A DNA stretch of 64,000 nucleotides from an uncultured Clostridium sp. (GCF_937920395.1 NZ_CALEVF010000035.1:1-64000), one strand, 5' to 3'. Positions 1 through 10,110 are shown, numbered from the stretch's first letter. Notes: a model not told the origin generated them from the letters alone. A program made the numbers and translations.

Positions 1-1241
1 GTTTACTTGTAAATTATATTTTCGAGAAAATTATAAATGATGGAAAACCTTTTTCGTATAATTATTTTGATCCAGCTCAGAAAAAACAGATGTCTTCTAG
101 GATTAAATTAATTGAATCAAAAATATCAAATAATACAATACGGTATTATATAACATCTGAGGCTATTGAGTTTTACCTTAATACAAAGGAAATAAAGGAT
201 GAGAGTAAAATAAGTATTCAACAGATACTGCTCTCTAAAATGATTGAGTCCAAGAATTTTAAAGGTGGTATTGAAGTTGTAAAACGTATTAATAATGAAG
301 TTAGTAAACTAATGCAAAGAAAGAATGAAATATTGAATATTTTGAGTTACAACGTTACTGAAGGAATAAAAGAGGCGGATGAACTTTTTAATAATAGTAT
401 GAAGTGGTTTGACGAGGAACAAGGCCTATTTGATAAAAATAAGAAACTAATAGAAATTGCTCTTGAAAGAATGGAGGAAAACGAAAACCATGATACTGAG
501 GATTTTTTGAAAAATAGGGAATATATTTACAATCTAGAAACGGAGATTAAACGAGCTATTTCAAAGCATAGTGCACTTTTAAATTCATCTACTGACCTTA
601 AGATAAAATCAGATGAAATCATTAAAAAGGTTACATTAAATAAACTTAGAATGTCTTTTGACTTTAAAACTGTCTATCAAAGGACACTGCTTTTGGATAA
701 TGTTGGGCTTCTAGCTTATATTATGAATCCAATTTTAAAGATAAAGTTTAATAAGACCTTTAATTTAAAAAATACAGATGATCTTTTAACCTATACGCTC
801 AACAATGAGGAAGACGTAGAGGAGGTTACAGAGGATGAAGAAACAGAATATATATCACTTGACGATAGAGAGGATGAAAGAATAGCTTCTAATTTCATAA
901 TATTTATGAATTTATTAATGAAATTCCTTTTGGAGAAGGGACAATTTTCTTTAAGAGAGTTTAATTTGTATTTAGCAGGTAAGTTTAGAGGAGATATCTT
1001 AAAGAATGGAGATTATTATTCTTTTATACTACATATTGCGCAAAAGGATTATTATGATATATCTAAGCTTGACGTTGACGAAAAAACTATCTTTGATAAA
1101 ATAATAATTAATTTATTAACACCTGAAAATCGAAATGAGTTTATAGGACTTAAATTTAGAGTAATACCAATGCCTGATGATGTAATAGAAATATCATCTT
1201 TATTTAAAATTACCAATATAAAATTTGAAAGGGTGAAGTAA
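1..1241 (+). CDS. Wadjet/Mks JetA-like protein (5' end outside window)
   Basis: The reading frame is open to the left edge (first full codon at 3), and the sequence before the first internal ATG at 90 reads as ordinary protein, so this is a 3' portion of a longer gene and the ATG at 90 should not be taken as the start. About 410 residues are visible. The protein is charged and mostly helical, with predicted coiled coil around the first 200 residues and an acidic stretch (EEDVEEVTEDEETE) in the middle. It resembles the JetA/kleisin-like subunit (DUF5716-type) of clostridial Wadjet systems. Assignment rests mainly on context: it lies 1 base before a MukE-like gene and an SMC-like ATPase. In such complexes the kleisin bridges the SMC heads. 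Family membership is recalled, not searched. Confidence 0.65.
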   Translation, partial: LLVNYIFEKIINDGKPFSYNYFDPAQKKQMSSRIKLIESKISNNTIRYYITSEAIEFYLNTKEIKDESKISIQQILLSKMIESKNFKGGIEVVKRINNEVSKLMQRKNEILNILSYNVTEGIKEADELFNNSMKWFDEEQGLFDKNKKLIEIALERMEENENHDTEDFLKNREYIYNLETEIKRAISKHSALLNSSTDLKIKSDEIIKKVTLNKLRMSFDFKTVYQRTLLLDNVGLLAYIMNPILKIKFNKTFNLKNTDDLLTYTLNNEEDVEEVTEDEETEYISLDDREDERIASNFIIFMNLLMKFLLEKGQFSLREFNLYLAGKFRGDILKNGDYYSFILHIAQKDYYDISKLDVDEKTIFDKIIINLLTPENRNEFIGLKFRVIPMPDDVIEISSLFKITNIKFERVK

Positions 1242-1242
1242 A

Positions 1243-1953
1243 TTGGATAACTGGAATATGGAGAAAGCCCTTGAGCTCTTTGCAAAGCTTATCACTGGTG
1301 AGGATGTAAGCAATAGTGAAAATACAGACTTATACGAGGAATACAATTCAAATATAGAAATGTATAATATATTTAGCAGCATGATTGAGAAGCTAAATTT
1401 AACTTTATATCAATATAAAGGTGCTTTATATATTACTGCTGGAGAAAAGAATAAAGTCTTTGGTTATACTAATGAAGAATTAAGGAAGATGTTGGGGCTT
1501 AAGGTTAATAAAGAATTATATATGTGCTATTTTATTATTTATAATATTATCACACTATTTTATAAAGATTCATCAAGTTACACATTTCAAGAATATATAA
1601 AAAGTGAGGATGTTATGCGCAGCGTTGATGGCTCACTTTCAAGTATTATTAGTAAATTGGATGTAATAGTGAAAAATGAACTTGAGGAGAATAGTTTTAA
1701 TGTTATAGCTCTTTTATGGGATGAACTTCCTTTAACTCATAGCACTGATTTATCAGTAAATGCTAGAGCATATAAAAGTTCAAAACTAGGTTACATAAAA
1801 ATCGTATTCAATTTTCTAAAAGAGCAGGGCCTTTTCATTGAAGTAGAGGAACGGTATTATGCAAATGATAGATTTAAGGCACTTATAGAAAACTACTTTG
1901 AAGATTTTAGGGGTAGGCTCTACGAGATAATGTCAGAAGGAGGACTTAATTAA
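1243..1953 (+). CDS. Wadjet/Mks JetB-like (MukE-type) subunit
   Basis: A 236-residue protein starting at TTG 1243, one base after the upstream stop, with a GAAAGGG-type ribosome binding site at 1227-1233. An in-frame ATG at 1258 is the alternative start but is less well spaced. No signal peptide or membrane segment is seen. The C-terminal part has winged-helix-like helices. Size and position match the small KITE/MukE-like subunit (DUF6063-type) of Wadjet type II, which binds the kleisin and regulates the SMC ATPase. Its stop overlaps the ATG of the next gene by one base, implying translational coupling. The function is inferred from gene order and general resemblance. Confidence 0.65.
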   Translation: MDNWNMEKALELFAKLITGEDVSNSENTDLYEEYNSNIEMYNIFSSMIEKLNLTLYQYKGALYITAGEKNKVFGYTNEELRKMLGLKVNKELYMCYFIIYNIITLFYKDSSSYTFQEYIKSEDVMRSVDGSLSSIISKLDVIVKNELEENSFNVIALLWDELPLTHSTDLSVNARAYKSSKLGYIKIVFNFLKEQGLFIEVEERYYANDRFKALIENYFEDFRGRLYEIMSEGGLN

Positions 1954-4900
1954 TGCCGCAAATAAACAGAGTAAGAGTAAATAATGTTAAATACAACAAT
2001 GGTACTCAAACATATGATGATTTTAAAATGGAGCTTTCTTGTAGTAATACTTTGTATGACCTTGCAAATGGTGGAGGTAAAAGCCTTCTAATGTTATTGC
2101 TCATGCAAAATCTTATACCTAATTGTCATTTGGATGACAAGCAACCTATAGAGAAACTTTTTAGGGGCAAAGATTCTAGTAATGTTATTCACTCACTAAT
2201 TGAATGGCGATTAGATGATGGAGATAAATCAGGATATAAGTATATGACCACAGGTTTTTGTGCTAGAAAAGGTACAGAAACCTCTGGAAATATTGAAAAT
2301 AAAAAAGACACAGCATCTTTTGATTATTTTAATTATTGTATATTTTATAATACTTATAATGAAAATGATATAAATAATTTGCAACTTCAAGATAATAAAG
2401 AAAGAATAACCTATGGTGGTTTAAAAAAACAATTAAGGACTCTTCAAAGTGATAATTCTTTTGTTGTGGTTGCTGGTATATTTGAGGATAGAAAGGGAGA
2501 ATATCAAAGGTTTATTAGTGAACATGGTTTATATGAAAGTGAATGGGAAATCATTAGGGGAATAAATAAGACTGAGGGTCATGTGAGAGGTTACTTTGAG
2601 GAGAATTATAGAACATCAAGAAAGATCGTCGAGGACTTACTTATAGAAAAAATTATTCAAAAGGCTTTTATGGCTAAAACGAGTAAGGTAAATGATGAGG
2701 AAGAGATGGCAAAAACCCTGTTGAGTATCAAGGACAAAATTATAGAGTTATCTAAAAAGAAAAAAGAAATTTCAAAATTTGATAGTCAGGCGGGTGTTGT
2801 TAATGACTTTATTACTAGGACTAAAACACTTGTTAATGTATATGACGAAAAGGATAAAATTGAAGAGTCTATTGTAAAAACCTATAATACTTTGGAAAAC
2901 AAAAGGAAAAGTAAAGATGAAGAACTAAATTTAATAGAAGAAGAAACAAATAACATTAATAAAGAAGATAAAAAAACAGAAAAAAACATCCAAACTATAA
3001 AGCTACAAATTATGAAAAATAAGTTAGATATAACTCAAGGTGAACTTGAAAATTCACAAGAGAGATTTGAAAATGTTAAATTTAAAGTTGACAATGTCTA
3101 TAATGAAATTAATCTTAGACAAGTTAAAAACTATTTTGTAGATTTTATAGAGAATAAAAATAAACATTCTGAAATAAAAGAGGTAATTGATAATATATTT
3201 AAGGCCAATGAAACTTTAACATTAGATTTAAACAGACTAGCCTATAATAAAAAAAATAGAGATGAGATTAAACTTAAGCAGTTAAATAATAAATTAATTG
3301 AATCTTTAAGGAAGGTTAATGATTTGTCGAGTAAGGTAAAAGAATTTACAAAGTTAGAAAGAGATATTGATAATAAAATAGCTGTCTCTGAAAGTAATAT
3401 AATACAATCAAAAGATAGGCTTAACTTGCTAAAGAAAAAGGTTAAAACTCTTAGAAGTAAGCTTAACATTATGATTATAGGTGATATAGATGGTGATATT
3501 AAAAAAATTGAAAACGATAGTGTAAAAAATCTTGAAAAGATAAAACAAAATAAGAATTTGTTAGATTCTTTATCAGAACAAAATGGTAATTATAAAATTG
3601 ATATTGCTAAAAATGAAGAAAAAACAACTTCAATTCGAGGTAAAATAGCAGAAAGTAATAATTTTATGCAAAAGTATGATATGGACAAAATTAAGGCCAA
3701 CAAATTATTAGAAGTTTATGAGGCACGAGATATTTTAGCTTTAAGTAATAGTCTAGAAAGTAAATATAAAGAGTTATTCAAAATAATACTTGCGCAGGAG
3801 CAGAAATTACAACAATCATTAGATTATTATACTCAGTTAGATGAAGATAAACCAATGCCCACAACTAAAGAAATATTAAAAGTAAAAGAATATATTAATA
3901 AGAATTACAATGAGGACGGGATACTCGGCATAGAATATCTTAAAGACCTCTCAATAGATGAAAAGCAAACTCTTTTAAGTAAGATGCCATTTTTACCTTA
4001 CTGCGTTATTGTAACCTATAATTTCAGCAAACTTCTTAAAGATGAAAAGTTTAAGGACTGTGATTTTGGTAACTATGCTATTCCAATTGTTAGTTTAGAG
4101 ACAATTAAAGAGGGACTTGATTTTAACATTGATGGTTTGGCGTTCGCTGTAAAAGATAAGTCAAAATTTATAAATTTAAACAAAATAAAAGAGGAAAAAG
4201 ATAAAATAGAAAAAGAAATATCAAAAATTAGAGGTAATCTGGACCTTCTTAAAAGAAACGAAGAAACTTTAAAAACAGATAATACATATATTAAAGAGTT
4301 TAAGTTTTCTTATGATAATAAAATAGAGGGGATTAAAGAGGATCATGCTAAATTAAGTCTTGAAAAATTTTCATTAGAAAATGGCAGAATAGTTTGTAGC
4401 AAAGCTATAGATGGAATCGAACTCAAGACAAAAAATATTAATTTACAAAACATAGATTTAGAAAATAGGTTAACTATTTTGGAGAAAGATTTAAAGAATA
4501 TTAACGAATTAAAAATTGATTTAGATAACTTGGATTTGGAAGAAAATATATTTCGTAAATTTGTAGAAAGTTTAAATTCTATAAAATTAGAACATATGGA
4601 AATTCAAAAACAAATGATAATAGAGGAAAGTAAACAAAAAAATGAACTTGAGGTAAATAATCACTTAAAGATAGAAATAGATGAAGTAAATGATGAATGG
4701 ACTAAAATGTATAAAACATATTACAAAAAAGATAAATATGAAGAATTAAATTTAACTGATGATGAAATAGATGCGAAATTCAGAGGAAGTAAAAAAGCAT
4801 TAGAAGAAAAAAATTCGGATATAAAAGATAAAGATCAACTTCTACAAAATTACCAAAGTAATATGGATAAAGATAGGAGTGAAATTGAGAATAGAGAATA

Positions 4901-6368
4901 TTCTATAGATAAGCTTTATGAATTAAAAAAAAGAAACGAAATTTCAGTAACAAAGAAGGAAGAACTAAAAGAATTAAAAGAAGAACATAAAATGTTAAAA
5001 GAAAAGCAAGAAGTGGTTAATAAAGAGGTTCAAAAGTATACATTAGCGATAAGTAGTATTGGTGGAAAGATTGAACTATTAGAAGATAGTTTTTCAAAGA
5101 ATTTTGGGGAATATGTAGCTATTGAAATTGAAGCCTTTAAATTTCAACAATTTGAAGAGGACAATACTTGCAAAAGAGAAAAACTTGCTTTGAAAAAATC
5201 AGAACTTTTAACATTACAAATTAAGATTAACAAAGTTATTGAAAAATTAAAAGTTATTATAGGTAATATTGAAGTAGTTTTAAGATCCAGTAATATTTCT
5301 AAAGATAAAACAAAGGACATGATAGAAGAAACTCTAGATATAAAAAAATATTATGAAACTCTAGAAAAAGACTTTGATAAAGTTTGTATTAAAGAAAAAA
5401 ATAGCAAGGTGAATTTTGAAAGTAATAAAGAAAAAAATATAAAAGTTCTTAAAGATATGGGAGCTTTTGATCTAGCAGAAGAATTTTTAAGAAGCATTAA
5501 TGCTCCTATATTAACTTCAGAGTGCACAACACTTATAAAGAATTTAGAAAGTATTAAAGAACTTATATATCTTCAAAAGGGGAAAATAGAAAATGATATT
5601 AAGGATATGGAGCAAATAAAAGATAATTTTCAAAATCAATGTCTCCAACGCTGCAGAGACGTGAAAACAGAGCTTGATAGGTTGCCACGTTTATCAAGAT
5701 TAAATTTGAATAATGAGATAATACAAATGGTTAGTCTTCAGCTACCTTATGTTAAGGAAGAACAGCAAAAGTTCCATATGTCGTTGTATATAGAAGAGAT
5801 AATAAGAAATGTTGATAATATGGATGATGCCATGGATAAGATAAAATATATTAAAAATCAATTAGCTCTTAAAAGACTATTCTGCGTTATTGTAACAGAC
5901 ATGAATAAAATAGTTTTAAAACTTTACAAAAGAGAGCAAATATCAGAGCAAAGCAAAACATTAGAATATGAACAGGCAGTTGGCAGTACAGGTCAGTCAC
6001 AAGGAATATATATTCAATTTTTAATATCTATCATTAATTATATTAAAAATATAAATTCTTTTAATGCTGATAATAATAAATTAAGAAAAACTATATTTAT
6101 AGATAATCCATTTGGAGCAGCTAAAGACATATACATATGGGAACCTATATTTGAATTTTTAAAAACAAATAATGTTCAGCTCATTGTACCAGCTCGTGGC
6201 GCAACTCCAGCTATTTCTGGAAGATTTGATGTGAACTATATACTTGGTCAAAAACTTATTGGAAATAAGCAGCAGACGGTAGTGATGCAGGTAAGAAGCC
6301 AGGTCGCACTAGAGCAAATTGAATTTAAGAAAATAGAACATGAGCAACTTGGATTTGAATTATCATAA
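1953..6368 (+). CDS. SMC/MukB-like ATPase, Wadjet JetC type
   Basis: A 1471-residue SMC-type protein. The N-terminal ATPase half carries a Walker A motif at residues 38-45 (ANGGGKSL). A very long Lys/Glu/Asn-rich coiled coil fills roughly residues 280-1300, interrupted near 620-740 by a hinge-like globular segment. The C-terminal half has an ABC-signature-like STGQSQG near 1346 and a Walker B-like TIFIDNPFG near 1380, followed by a VPARGATPAISGRFDVNY block. In the Walker B the Asp is followed by Asn, not the catalytic Glu of ordinary SMCs; related Wadjet-type ATPases as I recall them also read DNPFG. The start is fixed by AGGAGG at 1939-1944. Such ATPases extrude DNA loops and, with JetD, cleave plasmids. 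A terminator follows at once, so jetD is not downstream. Confidence 0.8.
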   Translation: MPQINRVRVNNVKYNNGTQTYDDFKMELSCSNTLYDLANGGGKSLLMLLLMQNLIPNCHLDDKQPIEKLFRGKDSSNVIHSLIEWRLDDGDKSGYKYMTTGFCARKGTETSGNIENKKDTASFDYFNYCIFYNTYNENDINNLQLQDNKERITYGGLKKQLRTLQSDNSFVVVAGIFEDRKGEYQRFISEHGLYESEWEIIRGINKTEGHVRGYFEENYRTSRKIVEDLLIEKIIQKAFMAKTSKVNDEEEMAKTLLSIKDKIIELSKKKKEISKFDSQAGVVNDFITRTKTLVNVYDEKDKIEESIVKTYNTLENKRKSKDEELNLIEEETNNINKEDKKTEKNIQTIKLQIMKNKLDITQGELENSQERFENVKFKVDNVYNEINLRQVKNYFVDFIENKNKHSEIKEVIDNIFKANETLTLDLNRLAYNKKNRDEIKLKQLNNKLIESLRKVNDLSSKVKEFTKLERDIDNKIAVSESNIIQSKDRLNLLKKKVKTLRSKLNIMIIGDIDGDIKKIENDSVKNLEKIKQNKNLLDSLSEQNGNYKIDIAKNEEKTTSIRGKIAESNNFMQKYDMDKIKANKLLEVYEARDILALSNSLESKYKELFKIILAQEQKLQQSLDYYTQLDEDKPMPTTKEILKVKEYINKNYNEDGILGIEYLKDLSIDEKQTLLSKMPFLPYCVIVTYNFSKLLKDEKFKDCDFGNYAIPIVSLETIKEGLDFNIDGLAFAVKDKSKFINLNKIKEEKDKIEKEISKIRGNLDLLKRNEETLKTDNTYIKEFKFSYDNKIEGIKEDHAKLSLEKFSLENGRIVCSKAIDGIELKTKNINLQNIDLENRLTILEKDLKNINELKIDLDNLDLEENIFRKFVESLNSIKLEHMEIQKQMIIEESKQKNELEVNNHLKIEIDEVNDEWTKMYKTYYKKDKYEELNLTDDEIDAKFRGSKKALEEKNSDIKDKDQLLQNYQSNMDKDRSEIENREYSIDKLYELKKRNEISVTKKEELKELKEEHKMLKEKQEVVNKEVQKYTLAISSIGGKIELLEDSFSKNFGEYVAIEIEAFKFQQFEEDNTCKREKLALKKSELLTLQIKINKVIEKLKVIIGNIEVVLRSSNISKDKTKDMIEETLDIKKYYETLEKDFDKVCIKEKNSKVNFESNKEKNIKVLKDMGAFDLAEEFLRSINAPILTSECTTLIKNLESIKELIYLQKGKIENDIKDMEQIKDNFQNQCLQRCRDVKTELDRLPRLSRLNLNNEIIQMVSLQLPYVKEEQQKFHMSLYIEEIIRNVDNMDDAMDKIKYIKNQLALKRLFCVIVTDMNKIVLKLYKREQISEQSKTLEYEQAVGSTGQSQGIYIQFLISIINYIKNINSFNADNNKLRKTIFIDNPFGAAKDIYIWEPIFEFLKTNNVQLIVPARGATPAISGRFDVNYILGQKLIGNKQQTVVMQVRSQVALEQIEFKKIEHEQLGFELS

Positions 6369-6411
6369 AAAACAAAAACACATAGAATTTTAAATCATAG
6401 CATGTCATAGA

Positions 6412-6438
6412 AAAAAGAGCCAAATAGGCTCTTTTTTT
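6412..6438 (+). terminator. Rho-independent terminator after jetC-like gene
   Basis: Inverted repeat AAAAAGAGCC / GGCTCTTTTT with a 5-base loop, running into a T tract, 44 bases after the jetC-like stop. It ends the SMC operon and separates it from the polymerase gene. Confidence 0.85.
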
Positions 6439-6524
6439 GTTGTATAAATTCTGTGAAAACAACAGAATACATATATTTCTAAAAAAGGTTTATAAATTTA
6501 CTTCTAAAAAGTAAGAAAGTAGTA

Positions 6525-6551
6525 TATAATAATATTACGAACATACGTTCT
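6525..6551 (+). promoter_or_regulatory. -10 element with LexA (SOS) box
   Basis: CGAACATACGTTCT at 6538-6551 matches the Bacillus-type LexA consensus CGAACRNRYGTTYC at all but the last base. It lies 8 bases after a perfect -10 hexamer TATAAT at 6525-6530, where bound LexA would block initiation. No convincing -35 was found. The polymerase gene begins 39 bases downstream. Confidence 0.8.
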
Positions 6552-6589
6552 AATATTTTAAAATAAAGATTAAAGAAAGGAAGAGGGTT

Positions 6590-7846
6590 ATGAGCAGATT
6601 GATATTTCATATAGATACAAATAGTGCCTATTTATCATGGGAAGCTGCTTATAGACTTCAGCGAGGGGAGTCATTAGATTTAAGAATGATTCCTTCTGTA
6701 ATAGGGGGAGATGAAGAAAGCAGGCACGGTATTGTACTTGCAAAATCAATTCCAGCTAAAAAATTCGATATTCATACAGGAGAAACTTTGTATAGTGCTA
6801 GGGCGAAGTGTCCGAGGATTGTAATAGTTCCACCAAGATATTGGCTTTATATGAAGTGTAGTGCAGCTATGCATCAAATATTTGAGCAGTATACTCCGAA
6901 AATTCAGCGGTTTAGTATAGATGAAAGTTTTCTTGACTTTTCTAACATGGAACACTTATATCCAGATTATATGGAGCTCGCTGAAACTATAAAAGAGAGG
7001 GTAAGTATGGAACTTGGTTTTACAGTAAATATAGGGATATCAAATAATAAGCTGCTTGCAAAAGTAGCCTCAGATTTTAAGAAACCAAATAGAATACACA
7101 CTCTATTTCCCCGGGAAATTAAAAGTAAAATGTGGCCATTACCAGTTGAAGATCTATTTATGGTGGGTAGAGCAACGGCACCTAAATTACATGGATTAAA
7201 CATTAATACTATTGGGGAACTCGCAAATTATAATTTGAAAATCTTAAAGAATAAATTTAAGAGTCATGGCCTAATTATTTGGAATTATGCTAATGGAAAT
7301 GAATTTTCCGAGGTTAGAAGGAGCAATTACATTGAAATGAAGGGTATAGGCAATTCTACTACTACTCCATTTGATGTTTATGATAAAGAAACAGCACATA
7401 TAGTATTGTTATCATTATGTGAAACAGTATCTATGCGTTTAAGAGATTCGAAAAATTGTTGCACTGTGGTAAGTATAAGTGTCAGAGGAAGTGATATGAT
7501 ATTTTATTCTCGTCAGAAAAAGTTGACGGTAGCAACTGATTCCACTCGCAGAATACATGAAACAGTTTGTTATTTATTTGACAATGTTTGGAAGGGCAAT
7601 CCGATAAGGCATTTGGGAGTACATATAACGGACTTTTGTGGTAATGATTTTTACCAATGTTCTTTACTTGATAATTTTAATTACGAAAAAGATAGTAGAC
7701 TTAATAAAGCAATTGATGAGATTAGGCTAAAGTATGGATCTAAAGCTATTAGTAGATCTTGTTTTCTTCATTCAGGGTTAAATAGTATGTGTGGAGGAAT
7801 GGCAGAGGGGGAGGAAGAATACCCATTAATGAGCGCGATGCTTTAA
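6590..7846 (+). CDS. dinB: Y-family DNA polymerase IV (translesion)
   Basis: A 418-residue error-prone polymerase. Metal-binding acidic residues are visible at D9 (FHIDTNSAY) and at D111/E112 (FSIDESFLDFS). The palm/fingers occupy about the first 160 residues, followed by an HhH-containing thumb near 185-235 and a little-finger domain to about 375. It belongs to the Firmicute branch of DinB/UmuC-like enzymes in which Ser and Trp follow the first catalytic Asp (HIDTNSAYLSWEA). The start at ATG 6590 has GAAAGGAAGAGG upstream. The LexA box 39 bases before it indicates SOS induction. It is followed 17 bases later by a small gene, probably in the same transcript. Confidence 0.92.
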   Translation: MSRLIFHIDTNSAYLSWEAAYRLQRGESLDLRMIPSVIGGDEESRHGIVLAKSIPAKKFDIHTGETLYSARAKCPRIVIVPPRYWLYMKCSAAMHQIFEQYTPKIQRFSIDESFLDFSNMEHLYPDYMELAETIKERVSMELGFTVNIGISNNKLLAKVASDFKKPNRIHTLFPREIKSKMWPLPVEDLFMVGRATAPKLHGLNINTIGELANYNLKILKNKFKSHGLIIWNYANGNEFSEVRRSNYIEMKGIGNSTTTPFDVYDKETAHIVLLSLCETVSMRLRDSKNCCTVVSISVRGSDMIFYSRQKKLTVATDSTRRIHETVCYLFDNVWKGNPIRHLGVHITDFCGNDFYQCSLLDNFNYEKDSRLNKAIDEIRLKYGSKAISRSCFLHSGLNSMCGGMAEGEEEYPLMSAML

Positions 7847-7862
7847 AAGGAGATTAAAATAA

Positions 7863-8126
7863 ATGAAGGTTTTAGCATTACCTATAGAAATGGTTTCTTA
7901 TACAGATAATAAAGGAAATATAAAGCCTGTAAGGTTTAGAATGCAAATAGAAGATGAACCTATGCAAGTTATAAAAATAGATAAAGTTATAGTAAAGGAT
8001 ACGCAGAGATTTGCAGGTAATATTATGACTGTTTATAAATGCCAAAGCTTGATTGATAATTCTATGAGATTATTTGAGATTAAATATGAGCTTGCAACTT
8101 GCAAATGGATATTGTATAAAATTTAA
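7863..8126 (+). CDS. Small conserved protein downstream of dinB
   Basis: An 87-residue cytoplasmic protein, beta-rich by eye, with no cysteine cluster or membrane segment (N-terminus MKVLALPIEMVSYTD). It follows the polymerase by 17 bases with an AAAGGAG ribosome binding site at 7847-7853, so it should be SOS-induced with it. Similar short proteins follow this type of dinB in clostridia, from memory; Bacillus uses unrelated YolD-type small partners in the same position. A role as polymerase accessory factor is inference from gene order only. Confidence 0.65.
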   Translation: MKVLALPIEMVSYTDNKGNIKPVRFRMQIEDEPMQVIKIDKVIVKDTQRFAGNIMTVYKCQSLIDNSMRLFEIKYELATCKWILYKI

Positions 8127-8173
8127 AGTAAAGATCATGAAATGAAATAGTTATTTATTTATGTCATGACAAG

Positions 8174-8202
8174 TAAACCCATATCATTAGATGTGGGTTT
8201 AT
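8174..8202 (+). terminator. Possible terminator hairpin after dinB unit
   Basis: Inverted repeat AAACCCA / TGGGTTT at 8175-8181 and 8194-8200, 48 bases after the small gene. The T run after it is weak (TTTATCGTATTTA), so termination is probable rather than certain. Confidence 0.5.
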
Positions 8203-8331
8203 CGTATTTAGATATTTACTATAATTTATAATAAATTGTATAGTTTGTATTTGTTTTCATAAGAGTGTTTTATTTTCTCGTTTGAAATATGGTTAATTAC
8301 TATAATTAGAAAATGGAAAGGTCGTGTTAAA

Positions 8332-10050
8332 ATGAAATTTTTTACAAATTTAAGTGTAAAGAAAAAACTTGTATCAGTATTTTCAGTTATTTGTATTTTT
8401 ATAATTTTAATAGGAGTGGAGGGTATAATAAGTTCATCAAAGATAAATAAAGGGTCTAAGTCTATATATAGTGATAGTTTAGTGTCTATTAAAGACTTAG
8501 AAGAAATTAAAGCAATCTCAAATGATGGTACAGCGAATATGCTTAGAATTGTTTTTGAAAGAGATAGAACAAAACTAGATAAACAAATAGAAGTTACAGC
8601 AAATTTAAGTAATGAAATTGATAAATGGGAAAAGGAATATGATAGCTTAGCGACTACATCAAAAGAAGAGGATAAGATTTATGGGGATTTTATAAATGAT
8701 TCAGTAAAATATAGGGAAGTAAGAACTAAGGTTATTGAACTTGTGAAAGCTAATAATTTTAAGGAAGCAGTTAAAATTAATAATTTAGAAATGGTAGTGT
8801 TAAAAGCTTCAATGCTTGAAAAATTAAATAAATGTATTGCTATAAATAATCAATCAGCGCAGAAAGCAAACTTAGCTAATATAGCTCAGTATAATAAAGC
8901 TAGGAGTTCAATTATAGTATATACAACTATAGCATTTTTAATTATAATTTTCATGGCTTACATATTAAGTAAAAGTATAATGTATCCATTGAATAAAATA
9001 AAAAATTTAGCAGGGCGATTATCTGGTTGTGATTTTTCAGGTACGATGACCATTTCAAGGAAAGATGAGTTTGGACAAACAGGTATTGCATTAAATATTG
9101 CGCAGGAAAACATTAAAGAATTAATAAAAGAAATAATGAGCAATTCGGCTGATATGAGTGCATCCTCTGAAGAACTTTCAGCTACATCTGAGGAAATAGC
9201 ATCTAAAATAGAAATTATAGACCAATCAACAGTTAAAATAAATAAAGCGGTTCAAGAATCTAGTTCTACATCAGAGGAAATAACGGCATCCATTGAAGAG
9301 GTTAACTCAAGTATGGAAGAATTATCTTCAAAGGCTATGGAAGGTAGCAGTAATGCAGCAAAAATCAAAGATAAAGCTAAAGATGTTATGGTAGAGGCTA
9401 ATAATGCATTAGAAGAAAGTAAGAGCATTTATGGAGAAAAAGAAAAGAAAATATTAAAAGCTATAGAAGATGGCAAAGTTGTAGATGAAATTAAAATTAT
9501 GGCAGATGGGATTGCAAGCATTGCTTCACAAACTAATTTGCTTGCATTAAATGCAGCTATTGAAGCAGCAAAAGCAGGAGAGCAAGGAAAAGGCTTTTCA
9601 GTAGTTGCAGATGAAGTGAGAAAACTTGCAGAACAATCATCTGAAACTGTTAAGACTATTCAAAGTACTATAGTTAAAGTTCAAAATGCATTTGAAAATT
9701 TATCTGGAAACAGCAATGATTTACTTGAATTCATTATAGAAAATATTACACCAGTTTTAGAACAATATGCAGAGGCAGGAAAACAATATGGTAAAGATGG
9801 TGAATTTATAAGTGCAATGTCAGAAGAAATTGCATCTATGTCTGAAGAGGTGGGAGCATCGATAAATGAAGTTAGTACGGCAGCCCAAACTCTTGCACAA
9901 AATTCACAGCTTTCTGCAGAAAATACAGGAAATATTCAAATTAGTATTGAAGAAACTTCAAAGGCTATGTCACAAGTGTCACAAACATCACAAATGCAGG
10001 AACAGCTTGCACAAAAGCTGAATCAATTAGTACAGAAATTTAAGATTTAA
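8332..10050 (+). CDS. Methyl-accepting chemotaxis protein
   Basis: A 572-residue transmembrane chemoreceptor. The first membrane helix is at about residues 13-33, an extracellular four-helix-bundle-type sensor at 34-190, the second helix at about 193-212, HAMP at about 213-265, then the cytoplasmic signalling coiled coil. The hairpin-tip signature reads [20 protein letters not shown], which contacts CheA/CheW. Glu/Gln-rich heptads on both arms are candidate methylation sites. No CheR-binding pentapeptide ends the protein. The start is ATG 8332 with GAAAGG upstream. It has its own terminator, so it is monocistronic. The ligand cannot be told from sequence. Confidence 0.93.
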   Translation: MKFFTNLSVKKKLVSVFSVICIFIILIGVEGIISSSKINKGSKSIYSDSLVSIKDLEEIKAISNDGTANMLRIVFERDRTKLDKQIEVTANLSNEIDKWEKEYDSLATTSKEEDKIYGDFINDSVKYREVRTKVIELVKANNFKEAVKINNLEMVVLKASMLEKLNKCIAINNQSAQKANLANIAQYNKARSSIIVYTTIAFLIIIFMAYILSKSIMYPLNKIKNLAGRLSGCDFSGTMTISRKDEFGQTGIALNIAQENIKELIKEIMSNSADMSASSEELSATSEEIASKIEIIDQSTVKINKAVQESSSTSEEITASIEEVNSSMEELSSKAMEGSSNAAKIKDKAKDVMVEANNALEESKSIYGEKEKKILKAIEDGKVVDEIKIMADGIASIASQTNLLALNAAIEAAKAGEQGKGFSVVADEVRKLAEQSSETVKTIQSTIVKVQNAFENLSGNSNDLLEFIIENITPVLEQYAEAGKQYGKDGEFISAMSEEIASMSEEVGASINEVSTAAQTLAQNSQLSAENTGNIQISIEETSKAMSQVSQTSQMQEQLAQKLNQLVQKFKI

Positions 10051-10067
10051 GAAAAAGGCACGCAACA

Positions 10068-10110
10068 TAATTAAGCTCTGCATCAGTTGATGCGGAGCTT
10101 AATTATATTT
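10068..10110 (+). terminator. Terminator after chemoreceptor gene
   Basis: An 18-bp near-perfect stem (10068-10085 with 10088-10105; one G·T pair) and a two-base apparent loop, followed by TATTTAATG. It lies 18 bases after the receptor stop. The remaining 230 bases to the next gene contain only AT-rich sequence. Confidence 0.8.

Noticed and set aside
90-92. ATG 90 as the real start of the JetA-like gene
   Set aside because: The frame is open and protein-like to the window edge and no ribosome binding site precedes ATG 90.
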